Part shown: positions 21,795 to 33,800 of the stretch, in pieces
Layout: each line of letters opens with the position of its first letter
Numbering within the stretch: the first letter of the stretch is position 1
From: Lentinula raphanica
Taxonomy: Eukaryota; Basidiomycota; Agaricomycetes; Agaricales; Omphalotaceae
Assembly (NCBI GenBank): GCA_027919835.1
Contig: JANVFP010000004.1
Location: forward strand, 1,364,001-1,428,000
Reading direction: 5' to 3'
Length of the DNA stretch: 64,000 bases
Made by a program: the position numbers and the translations under genes
The notes under the pieces: model-generated
The model's input: the letters and a program-made list of their open reading frames with translations, nothing else
The model's database searches: none
Told to the model about the DNA's origin: nothing

Positions 21795-22159
21795 GCGACT
21801 AACGCTTTCGACTTCCAGGCCAAAGTCGGCGTGACCTACTTAACTGGTAGATTGTATTATGATATCGCGTTCTCTCTCTCTGCAGGAAGGAAGTCTGTGA
21901 TGGTGCTACCTGTGTCAACTGAGCCAGAGGTAAAGAGAGAGATAGGAAGATTGAATGAGTATTGATTCTGTTGGAGTGGTTTTGCCAGAATTTTGAGATA
22001 GATGAGAGTATTGTCTGTCGAGTTGAAGGATGTCGACGTACCGATGTGTGCTGCCATATTGCGTATTGTACTGGGATCACGAGGAACGACTTTTGCGGAT
22101 ATTTTGCGACGATAATTTGGTGTTTTTCTGAGGAAGGAGAGCGATAGTCGAGGTCGCAA
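21788..22159 (-). pseudogene. MEF2: Mitochondrial elongation factor G2, N-terminal part
   Basis: This is the N-terminal GTPase region of the same EF-G2 gene. Visible blocks are STIRNMAAHI (the strand before the P-loop), SGKTTPTESILI (P-loop), VDTGSTITDFLPAERE (switch I) and GHADFGLEVESVSRVI (switch II and after). They are in different frames. Between AHI and SGKTT I find no clean splice site, and after AERE the usual RGITIQSAA sequence has been lost. This part therefore looks decayed independently of the transposon. It abuts the truncated end of the NOT1 copy. Confidence 0.75.
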
Positions 22160-22169
22160 GTGATGAGAG

Positions 22170-25100
22170 CACCCCAGCGATATGGCCTGTGGACGATGAA
22201 ACGTTCAAAAATTTTGGTCATCACTTCTCGGAATTTGTCGTTCACCTCCAAGAATAGATGAAGACGTAGAGCATTGAACCAATGAGTCTGTGCGTTTGGG
22301 TATCTCCTTGAGTTAAAGTGCCATGGCACTCAGGAGATGATGTTGTCCTTTATGAGATATTTGAGTCGGCGTTATCACGAGATAAGTAGGGTACATACCT
22401 TCGACATCGATGCTTATTGCCATATATTCGAGAGCGAGGATTCCTAGATCGGTGGGTACGAACACGGAAGTGCCGCTTCTTGCTTTGGCGTGGGCAAGTT
22501 GGCAACTGATGAGACATCACCACAGTGTTGACACTATATTAGTGGGGCATTGCGTCGGTCATTCCAGCGAAACGAAATTTATCCTTTAGCGTTAACAGGA
22601 AAGCAGAGGAACCACGGTCCAGAAGGTACTGGTCAAGATGGCTTCGAAGCTCTGTATTTGTGAGGGGAGGTGAAGTCAGAGAGACAGGTGGGATGGGGCC
22701 CATTTCGGGTATAGGGTCGAGGGAAGTATTGCGAAGATGAGGATTGGGTAGAGTGATAGTACAAGGGAATGCGCTGAGGATGATGTTTCGAAGTTGCATA
22801 CAACGTGACGAGGGGGGATTACGTCGCAAAAAGTGAAATAATATTCACTCAAGAATTAGGGGAAATTGGAGCGCTTCACGGTGTAGATCTCTGGCACCGG
22901 TTTTAAGAACCGCTTTCTCAGGAAAGGAGCTAGAAACTTGAGCAGGGAACCCAACAGTTCATGGAACCCTGACCAGCCCTGTGACACAAGGCGTTATCGA
23001 CGGGAATATAAAATGCAAACAGGACATACCTCTCTGTTTCCAGGGAGTATCAGTTCTGGCATGAATAAGCGATGAGATAAGAGACACATCCAAGAGAAGG
23101 CAAAGCCAGGGAAATTGGTGGCTTGCAAGGATATGAAGGTATCGCTGAGAAAGTAACATGAGGTTTGACTCACAAAATGATTGAGAGTCAAACATACCTG
23201 ATGCGGAAAATTAACTGGAAGTATGCCGTTCCCAAATGAACCTCCATGGAATAAAGTATCTTCGACAGATAGTGTGCATTGGCCTGATCCACGTTGCCGC
23301 CCGAAGGATCACCGTGACTTTTGACGATCAGACGAGACATTGCATCCAGGGTTTGGAAAGCGTATTCGTATTCTCTTGCCGTCACCAGTTCAGTTTACTG
23401 GCTGACACTGGCTTCAGCGTAGACTCGGAAGAAGAGTGAGGAGGTGTCATCTTCTTGACAATGAGAGCTTTAGCGAGCTGAGTAATGAACGGGATAAATT
23501 TCTTTTCGGGGGGATGCGACCGTTAGTAGATATTGATCCATTGCTGGAACCAGCTTACAAGCTTTCCCGCATATTTCCTACACCAGGTTTCGTAGACGTT
23601 TGACGCGGTTCCGGCAGTACGACCGTAAATGGGCGTCTGATGCCTCATATATCGTCCAAGTGTTCGAATACCCTATCACAGACTCGTCTGTGAACAGGCA
23701 TACAGACGCAGAAGAAAACTAGACAGATCAGCTGCCTTTCCTTCTTGGACCGTGTTTGTCAACAATTCAATGCTATACTGAATTTGTGCTTGGGAAGCGA
23801 CTGGAGGGTTGCTTAGCAAACACTCTCATATCAGGCCCGCTATGAAATATTCAAGAAGCTAGGACGGGGACCCATCGATCCCATGTACATGGTTTTGGCG
23901 AGGGCCCGATCAAGCACTCCGACTTTCAGTAAGCTGCTACGAAGGAGAGTCAGTCAAAGGAATGTTGAACTCGCGCTAGATGGATGCCTGAGCACCGAAT
24001 CAGTATGGGTGAGAGGACCACGAACCTCATCTTCAGCGTACATAAACCATGTGATAGCCTCCTTCGCCACATCTTCCAAAGCGTCCGTTGACATCAGTAG
24101 CACGAAATCAAGGAGGAGTTATGTATATATATCTACAAGTGAATTCTCCCCGAGAAATTGACGAGTTCTTTGCAGGTGACAAGAGCCGAACTTCCGGCAA
24201 GTTTCGGTGCCGTGAGATGACCAGCCTTTCGCATCTTCTCTTCGTTGCTCTCTGTTGCTAAATCTTTCGCGACCAATTCTTGAGTTGATATAACAGCAAT
24301 AGTGACTGATCGCTCGACAACAGGTAGGATAATCTAGAGAGCCTCAGTATTGCAAGAAAAGGTAAAGATGGAGCACTCATTTCTCGCACTGCACGCTCCA
24401 CAGCAAGGGCAACCGCTCGCGTGAAAGTAGGCTGCGTGTTCAAAGGACTTCGCTGTAAAATCACTTGCGCGCTATTCATCAAATTTGATTTGGGGGCATA
24501 GTATCCTCGAAGGATCCGAGGGCTCGAGGGTCCCAGCAGCATTTGACCATCTCCAGAACTAACCAAACGCCCATCTCCACCCTGGAACAGCAGAGTCGTA
24601 TGGACGTATGGGCAGAGAGTCGATGAACGTGGCATATTCGGGAAGAGGAGGACAGTAAGTGAATCGGCAAGAGGGCGTGTTCGAACAATGGTAGAAGGTT
24701 CGACTGCATCCAAATTGATGTCAAGTAGAGTATACGCAGCTCGATCTCAAGCTTGTACTCCAATTTCACGTCCGTGAGGATCAATTTCGAGGAGAAAGGC
24801 TCATTACTCCCATGAGCTAGTACGGATTAGGGGGTTTAAACACTTTAAAGTGCACACAGCCTTCGAGAACTTCGCACACGAAGGATATAGAGATAATGCT
24901 TCGCCCAGATTCATATCCTTCGATGAGCAGATCTCTGAAGGATATATTCTTGTGTTTGATGGGTATGTCCAGGGGCCCAACCAAACTTTGACATCATTCG
25001 CCGGATTCGTTCTCTGCCAAATTGCAGTGCCTGTTCCGAATTGAGCATGCTAGCAGGACTTGACAAATGTCTCGTGAAGAATGTATTCCGACAATTTTGC

Positions 25101-27850
25101 CAATTGAGAGAGTCCAGAAAACGGAGGTATAGGGAGTGATTGTTGGGTTCGGTACTGATTCGCTGGTCAACTAGGTAGCCGGAGAGAGTACATATCTTTG
25201 AACAACACCTGCATTCCCTCAAGCTGAGCGCTGAAATTATTAGGGGCGAGATCATCGATGATGAACAGGATTTTGTCCGAGATTTCGTCCACGGGTACTG
25301 TAACAGCTTCGTTCACCACATCCAACTGGAAGGCAGAAAACAGGAGTTGCTTTAACTGGGGGAACATGGACGACATGTCCCGTTGTCCATTCTGCAATCG
25401 CTGCCAATTCCTTTTGGAGATTTGCAACCAGTTCCGACTTCGCTTCAGCAATATTCGCATTCTGCACCCACGTTTCACAGTGGTCTCCATTCGCGTAGTC
25501 AGTGTTCAAACCGAGTACGTGTTTAGATCCCGAACTTGAAGAGAAACGTCTCAGAGGACAATTCAGGGCCCAAGACGTATCGGGTGGCCATCCCTAGAGG
25601 TATGTATTCAATGAGCTGGTGTTGGATCAGGCTTCCGAAGAGCTAGCCGGTCATAGCCAGCTCGCGGGCGGGGTACTAGTAGGATTGGAAGAACTTATAT
25701 TCGTCGAATAGGAAATGGAGCATGCAAGAGAAGACCTCGTGTTCCCGGAGATTCCTAGAGTTCTTGTATCGCTGCAGCATATCAATCACCTCGTCGATGG
25801 TGGTATTTTCGTCGTACATCTGCTCGTAGATACCATTTACTTCTGCTTCGAGTTCGGCGGAGTAGGCGATCATGGTATATCCAGGTTCGATATCCGAATT
25901 GTGCATCATACTCATCAATCGAGGATGGACTTGAATGGTTTTCGACATCCAACCAGAACTACTTGTCCTCGTCTGCCATTTGGTTTGACTACAATATGTT
26001 AGAAACTAGAGAAGCATTCTCAAATTCATGACGTACCTATTCCGTACCATCCTGAGGATAATGGGGTTCGTGTTAGATTTGAGAGTCATTGTTCTGGTGC
26101 CAGGTTGGAGATCCGCAATCATCTTGTCCTCCAGAAACATCAACACAGAATGCAAAAAATTGACGCCATGGTTGGTAACATTGACCATCAACCATTTGTC
26201 CAAGTTCGGATATTCTCTTCGGGACGCTAACGACGTCTAATGCAAAGCCAAACGGACGGACTTCTAAGAGAGCTTTGAGGATCTGAGAGAAGGAACAATG
26301 AGCCGTGGAAAGACACAAGCAGAGATTGACGCACTTCAAGGTCCTGAGCTACATCTAGAATACGAATGATATCAAGAGGATCGTAAAAATCACGGGAAGA
26401 ATGGTGAGATAAGTAGATTGTATTTGCCAGATTCGTATGAAAACAAGTTGGGTACGGCAAGAAACATGGTGAGCAAGTTGCGAGAGTACTCGAGGTGCGT
26501 CACATTCCAGGGAGCATCCTGTACATGGCGGTAAGAGATCAACAGAACCGTGAAAACCATGCCACTTTGCTCACCGGAACTTGCAAGAGACCCCTAAGAA
26601 CATGCTCGGCACTGATTTTGATGGCCTTGTCTGACATCTCGCATATGATGCCTCGAATCTCTCTGGATTTTGAATCTGCTAACTTCCTCAAACAAATTGA
26701 GCGAATTCCAAGTGCGACCGGAAACATTCGCCGCAAGAGACTTGATAGTAGCACTGGTAATTGCAACGTCCTCGACTGTTACTATTCTGCGGCGAGGAAG
26801 CTGGACAAATTTGAATGTGTCTCCCTGAAGGGAGAGAAAGGCAAAAGGCGGAATTGGTAAAGGGCGTTAGACCAGATAGGTCAAAAGCCAGTTCCAGGGT
26901 GGGAATTGGCGTCACGAGAGCAACCTAGAAGGATGGCAATGAAGAGTTTAAAAGTTGGCGTGTCAACACCGTATCGGTCGGGAACGGGAACATCAAAAGG
27001 TTTGATCACAGTTACCGAATTGAGGCTGGCATTGGGAGAACTGCTTGGACTAGAGCTGCTATGTCGTAGATGACCGCTCCTTCAGTGGTCTTCCGACTCT
27101 AATTCTACACTAGGTCAACAACTTGTTCGTCTTGCGGAGGAGAATGATGCCAGAGTGGGCCAAGAGCGCACGAATGGCATCAGGATCAGCTGTGAATGTA
27201 AGCTGCATGAGAGCTTGAACAAGTGTTGTACCGGGGTGTAAACTGTAAGAGTTTGAAGTTTGCATTGGTATATTGATTTGGTGACAAGTCTGCAATCTGC
27301 GTTTTGAACTCCTGCTGCACGACCGTTTGTGCTTGCGCTGAATTCTTTCCTGACTGGGAAGAAACGATTGGAGCTGCAAGGACCAGTCGTTCAAGAGCCC
27401 ACGCGATCAACGAATCCTACAAGTCAAAATTCCTGAAGACTTCTCCTTCACCTCTATCAACACCGTCCGGAACGCGTTCAGCAAGATAAGGGTCTCGGGC
27501 TAATTTCTTCGTTTCTTGTAAGCACAGCCGAAAGTGAGTAAGTTCGAGGCGGCGAAAGTCGTGGAATTATTGTTGGAAGACATGAGAGTGCGTAATCAAG
27601 CGCCTGATGAAGTGCAAATACACGGTATCTATACCATGTTGCTCCGAAAGCTGTAGGGCATAATGAGTTCCTGTTGGGTGTAGTTGATTGTAAAGACGCA
27701 CTGATCGAATTTCCAGTGCATTCTGTTCATAATTATTCTCCGTTAAGGTCGACAGCAAGAATACCTGGGCTTTGACGATAGTAGGAATGTTCGTCGTGCT
27801 CCCGGGCGAGTTTTCCCTATGCAAGCTGGTCCTCGACGGTGTGACCGAGG
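22170..27850 (-). pseudogene. NOT1: NOT1, scaffold of the CCR4-NOT complex, decayed
   Basis: NOT1 is the large cytoplasmic/nuclear scaffold of the CCR4-NOT deadenylase. Domain blocks occur in the right order. The N-terminal segment is FLLSTLTENNYEQNALEIRS with LSEQHGIDT (27600-27760). The CAF1-binding MIF4G domain is TIDEVIDMLQRYKNSRNLRE with HEVFSCMLHFLFDEYKFF (25690-25850), then SDKILFIIDDLAPNNFSAQ and YLVDQRISTEPNNHSLYLRF (25100-25290). The DUF3819 region is ILPVVERSVTIAVISTQELV (24240-24330). The C-terminal domain has MQLRNIILSAFPC (22750-22800), DLGILALEYMAISIDVEG (22400-22470) and RRYPNAQTHWFNALRLHLFL (22230-22300). A one-base frameshift lies between LSAMA and RYPNAQ near 22317. One intron donor reads AT instead of GT near 24383. 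The sequence stops at RPYRWGALIT, losing about the last 70 residues. Confidence 0.85.
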
Positions 27851-28125
27851 ACCGGTCTGCAGCGTTTTCGAGTAGGGTCGCCGTTTGAGATCGGAATGTT
27901 AACGAATAGCGATAGCGGGAGGTTGAGATGTGAAAATGGATGGATGGTAACTTGGAGGCGACGCGACGCTGCTGAGGCTCCGAAGCCACTATGACTGAGT
28001 TCAACGAGAGAGAGACGACCTTTGCCAAGAGGAGCCAGAGATAAAGTAAAATTGATCGAGAGGTACGACGTTAAACTGTACGCAGAAGGCGAGACTGGCG
28101 ACCGAATGAGAATCATATTCAGATT

Positions 28126-28900
28126 TCAAGATGAATATACACCTACATTGCTTCGTTGTGAAGTCAGCCACGCTGTCTTGCCGAGTCGTTGTCCCAATTG
28201 ACCTTGCATGGTATTCATGCCCATGCTGTGGATATAACTCATCAGTGATTTTGCCTCTTGCATGTACCGCTTCTTCGTTCCAGCCAGCAAGACCTGACAA
28301 AAGGTCAGATAGAGTAACGAAAGCAGAGAGTCACAGACCTTCTGGCGTTTCAGCTCGTCTTCCAGAATCTTGATCTGTGGCACACTAGCTTGCGCGTCTT
28401 CTAACATGCCTTCAATTTCCGAATCAAGCTCAGTACCAAAAGCATACGGAATTACGCTCACAGAAGCATTTGCAAGAGCTTTGCCAGCTTGCTCTTCTCT
28501 GTGCAGCTTGTCTTGATTCTTGATAGCCTGTATACAGTCTAAGTGAGTATGAGGTAGACTATATCAATATACCTTGACGCGTTGGCCAAATTCATCAGTC
28601 TCCTGCAGCTTCTTCTTGTACTTTTCCAACACGTTCTCGACTTTGTTCAATTTCTCAGCAGTATTGATGTCTGATCAATAGCTGAGTTGTTCCGATTAGA
28701 AGCAGAATAGAGTGTTCCTTACTCGTCCAGCTCGTCCTTCAATTTGGCTGCTTCGTCTGCTTTGGATTGTAGGCCTTCGACTTTCTTATTCAAATCGGTC
28801 ACGATCGCTGGTTGCTTGTCTAGATCAGGTTCAACTATTGACAGATTGTTCTCGCTCTTTAGCAGACCTTCTCCGCATGATTAGCTGAGAGTATATGAAA
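28126..28900 (-). pseudogene. Hook-type coiled-coil protein, C-terminal part
   Basis: Hook proteins link dynein to cargo such as early endosomes. The segments read LNKKVEGLQSKADEAAKLKD (~28740-28800), AEKLNKVENVLEKYKKKLQE (~28600-28660), EEQAGKALANAS (~28470-28510), then KRYMQEAKSLMSYIHSMGM and TAWLTSQR near the end at 28150. This is the C-terminal coiled-coil and tail pattern of fungal Hook proteins. A possible upstream block with LQTTHDGVLSEREEVLF lies near 29030-29080. The N-terminal calponin-like HOOK domain is not seen, so it is probably truncated or too diverged to trace. Confidence 0.6.
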
Positions 28901-28959
28901 AAAGATTGTGGCACGTACAAATCTGTTCGTAATCGGTCACTGATCTAAGCTCACGTCTG

Positions 28960-30886
28960 CTGTCCCGTCATTCCTTCTGTATTCTACGTCTCTTCTTGCT
29001 TCCTTCGACTGCCAGTGAACAAGACCTCCTCTCTCTGATAGTACGCCGTCGTGCGTAGTCTGCAGCTGTCGATGTTCATCCAACAACAGTTAGTTGACCT
29101 TCTCTAACGTCTCATTCTGGTTGAGTATCGCACTTTTCTACATTTGTATTCGATGGTAATGATCGTCTCTGCGAGGTGATGTTCAGAGATTATGAGACTC
29201 TCTGTGAAGATGACCACGTACTCTGTGGCCTCACTATGTCATATCGGCTAACTCAAACATGCACGCGCGCGACATTGTCTGTGGAACTTATTTCAATATA
29301 CCGTCACTACGCGTTCATATGGATTCGCGAATGCGCACCTGTTCAATAACCCTCATTAGATGATGCTGATCTGTCTGGCACAGTCCTTGTTTCTTTGATT
29401 AATACTTTATTCTTCTCGCGAACACCGATAGCTATCGTTAGTCTACACATAACAAGTGTAGCTCTCTCATCCGCCTTCTTCGCCATGGCTTGTAGGTCTG
29501 GTACATCCAAACCATTGAGTAGAAGGTTTCTGAATCGCGTCCGAGAAATATTGGGTCATGAGCCGTCGTTTCAGTGAACTAAACCAGAGGACCCAGTCGT
29601 CTGCATTTTGGGCTGTCATACGAGTCGTTGGGCAGGAGTAGCAAGAGTCGCTATATTGATTCATCTCAGTACAAAATATATGAAGCAAATCATCTGGGAA
29701 GGCACGTACACCAGCGACAAAACCTCGGAATAGAGCCTGTCCATCACCGAGGCCGCGAAGATAGCAACAAGTCAAGTCGAAAGCGGTGAAGAAGTTGAGA
29801 AAGGCCTTAGGCATAGATCCCAATTGACAAAGGAGGATATGATATCAATCGCTCAGAAAAGTCCAAGTTGAGAGCGTTCAAACTTCAGATGAGTGGAAAG
29901 TTCAAGTCAGTGGTCACGTTCCAAGTCAGAATCACGGCGGCAGGTCCGGAAAACTGATCGATGTCAATTATATTTATCGTCCGACCAGACTCCGAAAACT
30001 ACCTTCATAGGAAAGTTCTCTGATGCTCGTGAAGACCTGGCTGCTCTCGAGAAAGACAAACCCTTGCTGAACGCTTCATCTGTCCTCTTACTAGTCGACA
30101 ATCCAAAGCGTTCATTCTGTCGTCTCCGCATCAATATTCAGCTAAGAGCTTGGTTTCCACTTCCATACATAGAATTTACATGGTAAGTTGATCATTATAA
30201 CACTCAGTCACTTTTTCGCTCTCATAGCTCACTCTCCAGTGAGCTTAAGTTTCACACGTTGAAGATGCTCATGAGCGGTCGTGCTGTCGTGTTTTTTTTA
30301 CAACCATGTCGTATCTCATTCCATCATACTACACCAACCACATCTCGCTTTCCAAGCTCCCATGTCCAGTCTTCGTTTGATCACGCTCCGACCCGAAGGC
30401 GTTATTTTTTACGGTGTTGAAATAGTGTTGAACACCGTATCATCATCGATCCTGGTTCTTTGATATGGAATGTTTCAGTGAAAGGGGTCGACCAGGAAGT
30501 CCTTCACGCCGATGGAAAATCTGCAAAGCCTATACAGGATAAGCTCTGCATATCATATACCAAACCATCTCCGGAATGCCGTCCACTACGTCTTCCGTGC
30601 CTCTTAATGCCCCTTCAAACACCTCTGTCAGATAGGCTGCGGTCTGCTATCGCATTCGACTGCTTCTACCTTCTGTCAAAATGGACCAACAACGACGATC
30701 GTGCTTCGTCTCCTCGACATGCAGGCAACGCCGGGTATGCCCATCGCTTGAATCTTAAGCTCTTCAGCTTGTTTCTAACCTGGCGTCGGTGTTCAAAGCT
30801 TCATGAACGACATCTGCATTCTATTGAACCACTACCAGCCCTGCAACATCCCACACTTTTCCTACAAATGAATCTGCTCCTCCGCT
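28960..30886. other. Unassigned, coding-like fragments only
   Basis: A minus-strand frame at 29467-29823 (FVAGVRAFPDDLLHIFCTEM) and a plus-strand frame at 29893-30186 look somewhat protein-like but have no recognised family. The remainder shows nothing. Confidence 0.3.
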
Positions 30887-33800
30887 TCACTCAGACGAGA
30901 AGGCTTTCTTCACTCCAGTGGATTTCATGATCTCCGCAGTGAGTTCTTTAGGAGGATCATAACTTGCATACTCTGGAGTTACGCGGTCGTTGATGAACAT
31001 GGGCGTGTAGTCACAAGGATCGATCGAGTCTGAGCACTTTCCAGTTTTTGATGTCCTGATAGATAACATGCATCGTCGGGGGCAATACTTCTCGTCGCTG
31101 ATCTGTTCAGCTGCGTTCGTCATGTATCTTTGCTTCTTGATAAAATGTAACTACCTAGTCTATCGTTAATTCCATTTTTTCCGAACGCTACATCGCTTCT
31201 CCTCAAGCAAGGGTTCAGGCGCCGCTTTCCTAGTGTAGTATACGGTCACAATCCAGCAGGTCCAAATCAGGATATCGGAATGAAATGATGTCGAAGCAGA
31301 GTCATTGATACCTATGAGAGTCAATGTTATGATTTCCGGTTCCATCAAGATCTCCAAGAGTAGCCAGCTTATTATCCAATCCATGATTTCGCTGAGATCG
31401 GGAACCAGCATCGAACGGAGACAATTCCTGAAGCAGCATGTTCCATTGGTTACATGACGTTACATGCCGCATACGTTCTTGGCTCTGAGTACTGTGGCGA
31501 CTCTGATAGTATTGGGGAGTCGTCGTCAACATGGCAAACCTGTAACTATGCCATGAGAAGATAGTTCAGATGATGAGAACAATTACACACTTCGATTGAA
31601 AAACGAGGAGGATATGAGGCACTCCGGACGATGCCCAGCAAAAGCATCCTCGTTCGATACCCCTTCTTAGACACATCGTCAAGCGATAGTATAACGTCTG
31701 CGAACCTGTCTCGTAAGTCTTGCACGGTCAGAGGTGGCGGTAATCCTGAAGCCTCCAGGAACTCATGAAAGACAGCAGGAAATCCCTTGTTCTGGGAAGC
31801 TCAACTCCAGTCCATCCTGGATAGCGACCCGCTTCACTGATCTTGCTGCTGTAATCGAGTCGAAGCATGGCATAATCGCCTGTAATGCGAGTTTACAGCA
31901 GTGTTGTAACGAACTCGCTGGGACCACCGTAGAACGGTTTCGAGATCTAGAGATGACGCACGGTAAGTATAGCCATAGAGTGGAATGCACGAAAATATAC
32001 GCGTACGTCTGATGGATTGAAACCCAGCGGCCCACACGGTAAAAGGAAGCCTTTCATAAAGGCTACGAAATAGGATGTTCGGCAGTTTCTGGACCATTGT
32101 GTAGCATCGTCCAGGCAAGCGACTGGTGAAGCCGTTCAGAGCGATCGCGAAGAGCGTAAAGCTAAGGAAATTTAAGTATGTACTACGGTGTTACTGTGAA
32201 CGCACATTCCGGTAAATTGTGATATGTTGCAAAATGCGATTGAAAAAGAGTGAACTGTGATTGTCACGATAGCCGAGCGCAAGCCATTGTGTGAAAGTTT
32301 GATATAATGCACGGAAGAATACAACGACCAGTGGCTTCGAAATCGAACTCAAATTGCAAGCATTGAGGAGATATACCAGGAGCAAAGGATTGAGGATTGT
32401 ACTAGGGATTGCCATGTACAAGCGCTATCCCAACAACAGCCCAAAAGTGGATTGACTCATCCTGCTTGGTGTTTGATATGTCCGAAGCTAGTGACATGAG
32501 GCGACATGGAGATCGTGGTGAGTGTGGAAGGAAGGAAGGAAAATACTCAGCTCCACCCGAAGGTGGGGTTCGGCAAGGGGTCAGTCAAGCCCTACTACCT
32601 TTCTACAGCGATTGCTCATCTCACACGAAGACGGTAGACTGCTACGAGTACAGAGGGGAGGATGGCTTGAACGAGATACACAGTCAGTCAAAGATGTGGT
32701 AGAGAATTGTCGAATAACACACCCAGGTTCAACACTGACTAGAAGCTAAAAGATGGTCTCTAGTTTGGCCATTGAGATAGTGCCTTGGGAAAAGCCCTCG
32801 GATGTGATGGGGTACACCGCCAGACTGGAGCGTCTGGCATAGACATGCATACTGAACCGACAGTGATCATGAGATAGAGCCGAGGTACGGGCTCCATGCA
32901 TGTTGGCACGGGCAGTCGACAGAACAGTCTTGGGAAGGGCTGGACTGCAGGGGGATATGGATCCGTCTGCAGGGCTTGTTGATGCCTGGGAGCTTCAGAG
33001 AGGGCCAGGGGCCTATTAGATAGTACTATGCGCATCATGAGGTTCGCCTCCAAGCGCAATAGATTGATTCAAAAAAAAGAGCCGAGGTATGATGTTGCCT
33101 GCGTATTGTACAAGTTGACAGAGGTCGGCCAGATTGTGTCGGACAGGTGACGTAGAGCATCGAATAGAGCCGTGTCTGATTAAAGGACACGATGATGAAT
33201 GCAAAGGTCAATCCGTATGAATTAAACGTACAAAGCTCTGCAAGCATCAAACTTGGGCTTTTCAGAGCTCCCACGAACCAATTCCTGTAGTTTGTTTCGT
33301 TGGTATGAGTTAACGAACGTGTATCAAAAACATACCAGATTCTTCCTCGTATCCGCTGAATCTTTCAACAGTATTCAAAGCCTCGCTGAGAGTCCTCCGC
33401 TAACGTCAACCGCCTGAATCTGCGACAAGGTTGTGCAGCTTGATCATTGGGTCTGTTGGCCGGATGGACATCCGGACCCGATTTTAGGCATTGAACTTGG
33501 GATGATCTACCGAGTGCCACTCCTCATGAAAAAGGACAGTCGGAACTCGGGTGGAGAGGACAACTTTTTGAGTCTGTGTGGCAAATCGTTCCGAGCTTAA
33601 TAAGGAGTTCATTGTGGAACAGTAGGACGATGACCTGGAGCCCGGTGAGAATACAAATTGTACTACGATTGTCGTCAGAAAGACTGGAAAGCTTCAACCA
33701 ATGAAATATTTAAATAACATACTGTTGTGTGAGATGACAGGAGATGACACCGAGTTCGTATTGCCGCTTGACGTCCTTGTCTCACAAATCTTGTTGATTA

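Noticed and set aside
33035..33274. Membrane acyltransferase (wax synthase-like) gene
   Set aside because: The stretch looked like the RGxGWNW signature, but the actual reading is NYRNWFVGAL and no other family motif follows.
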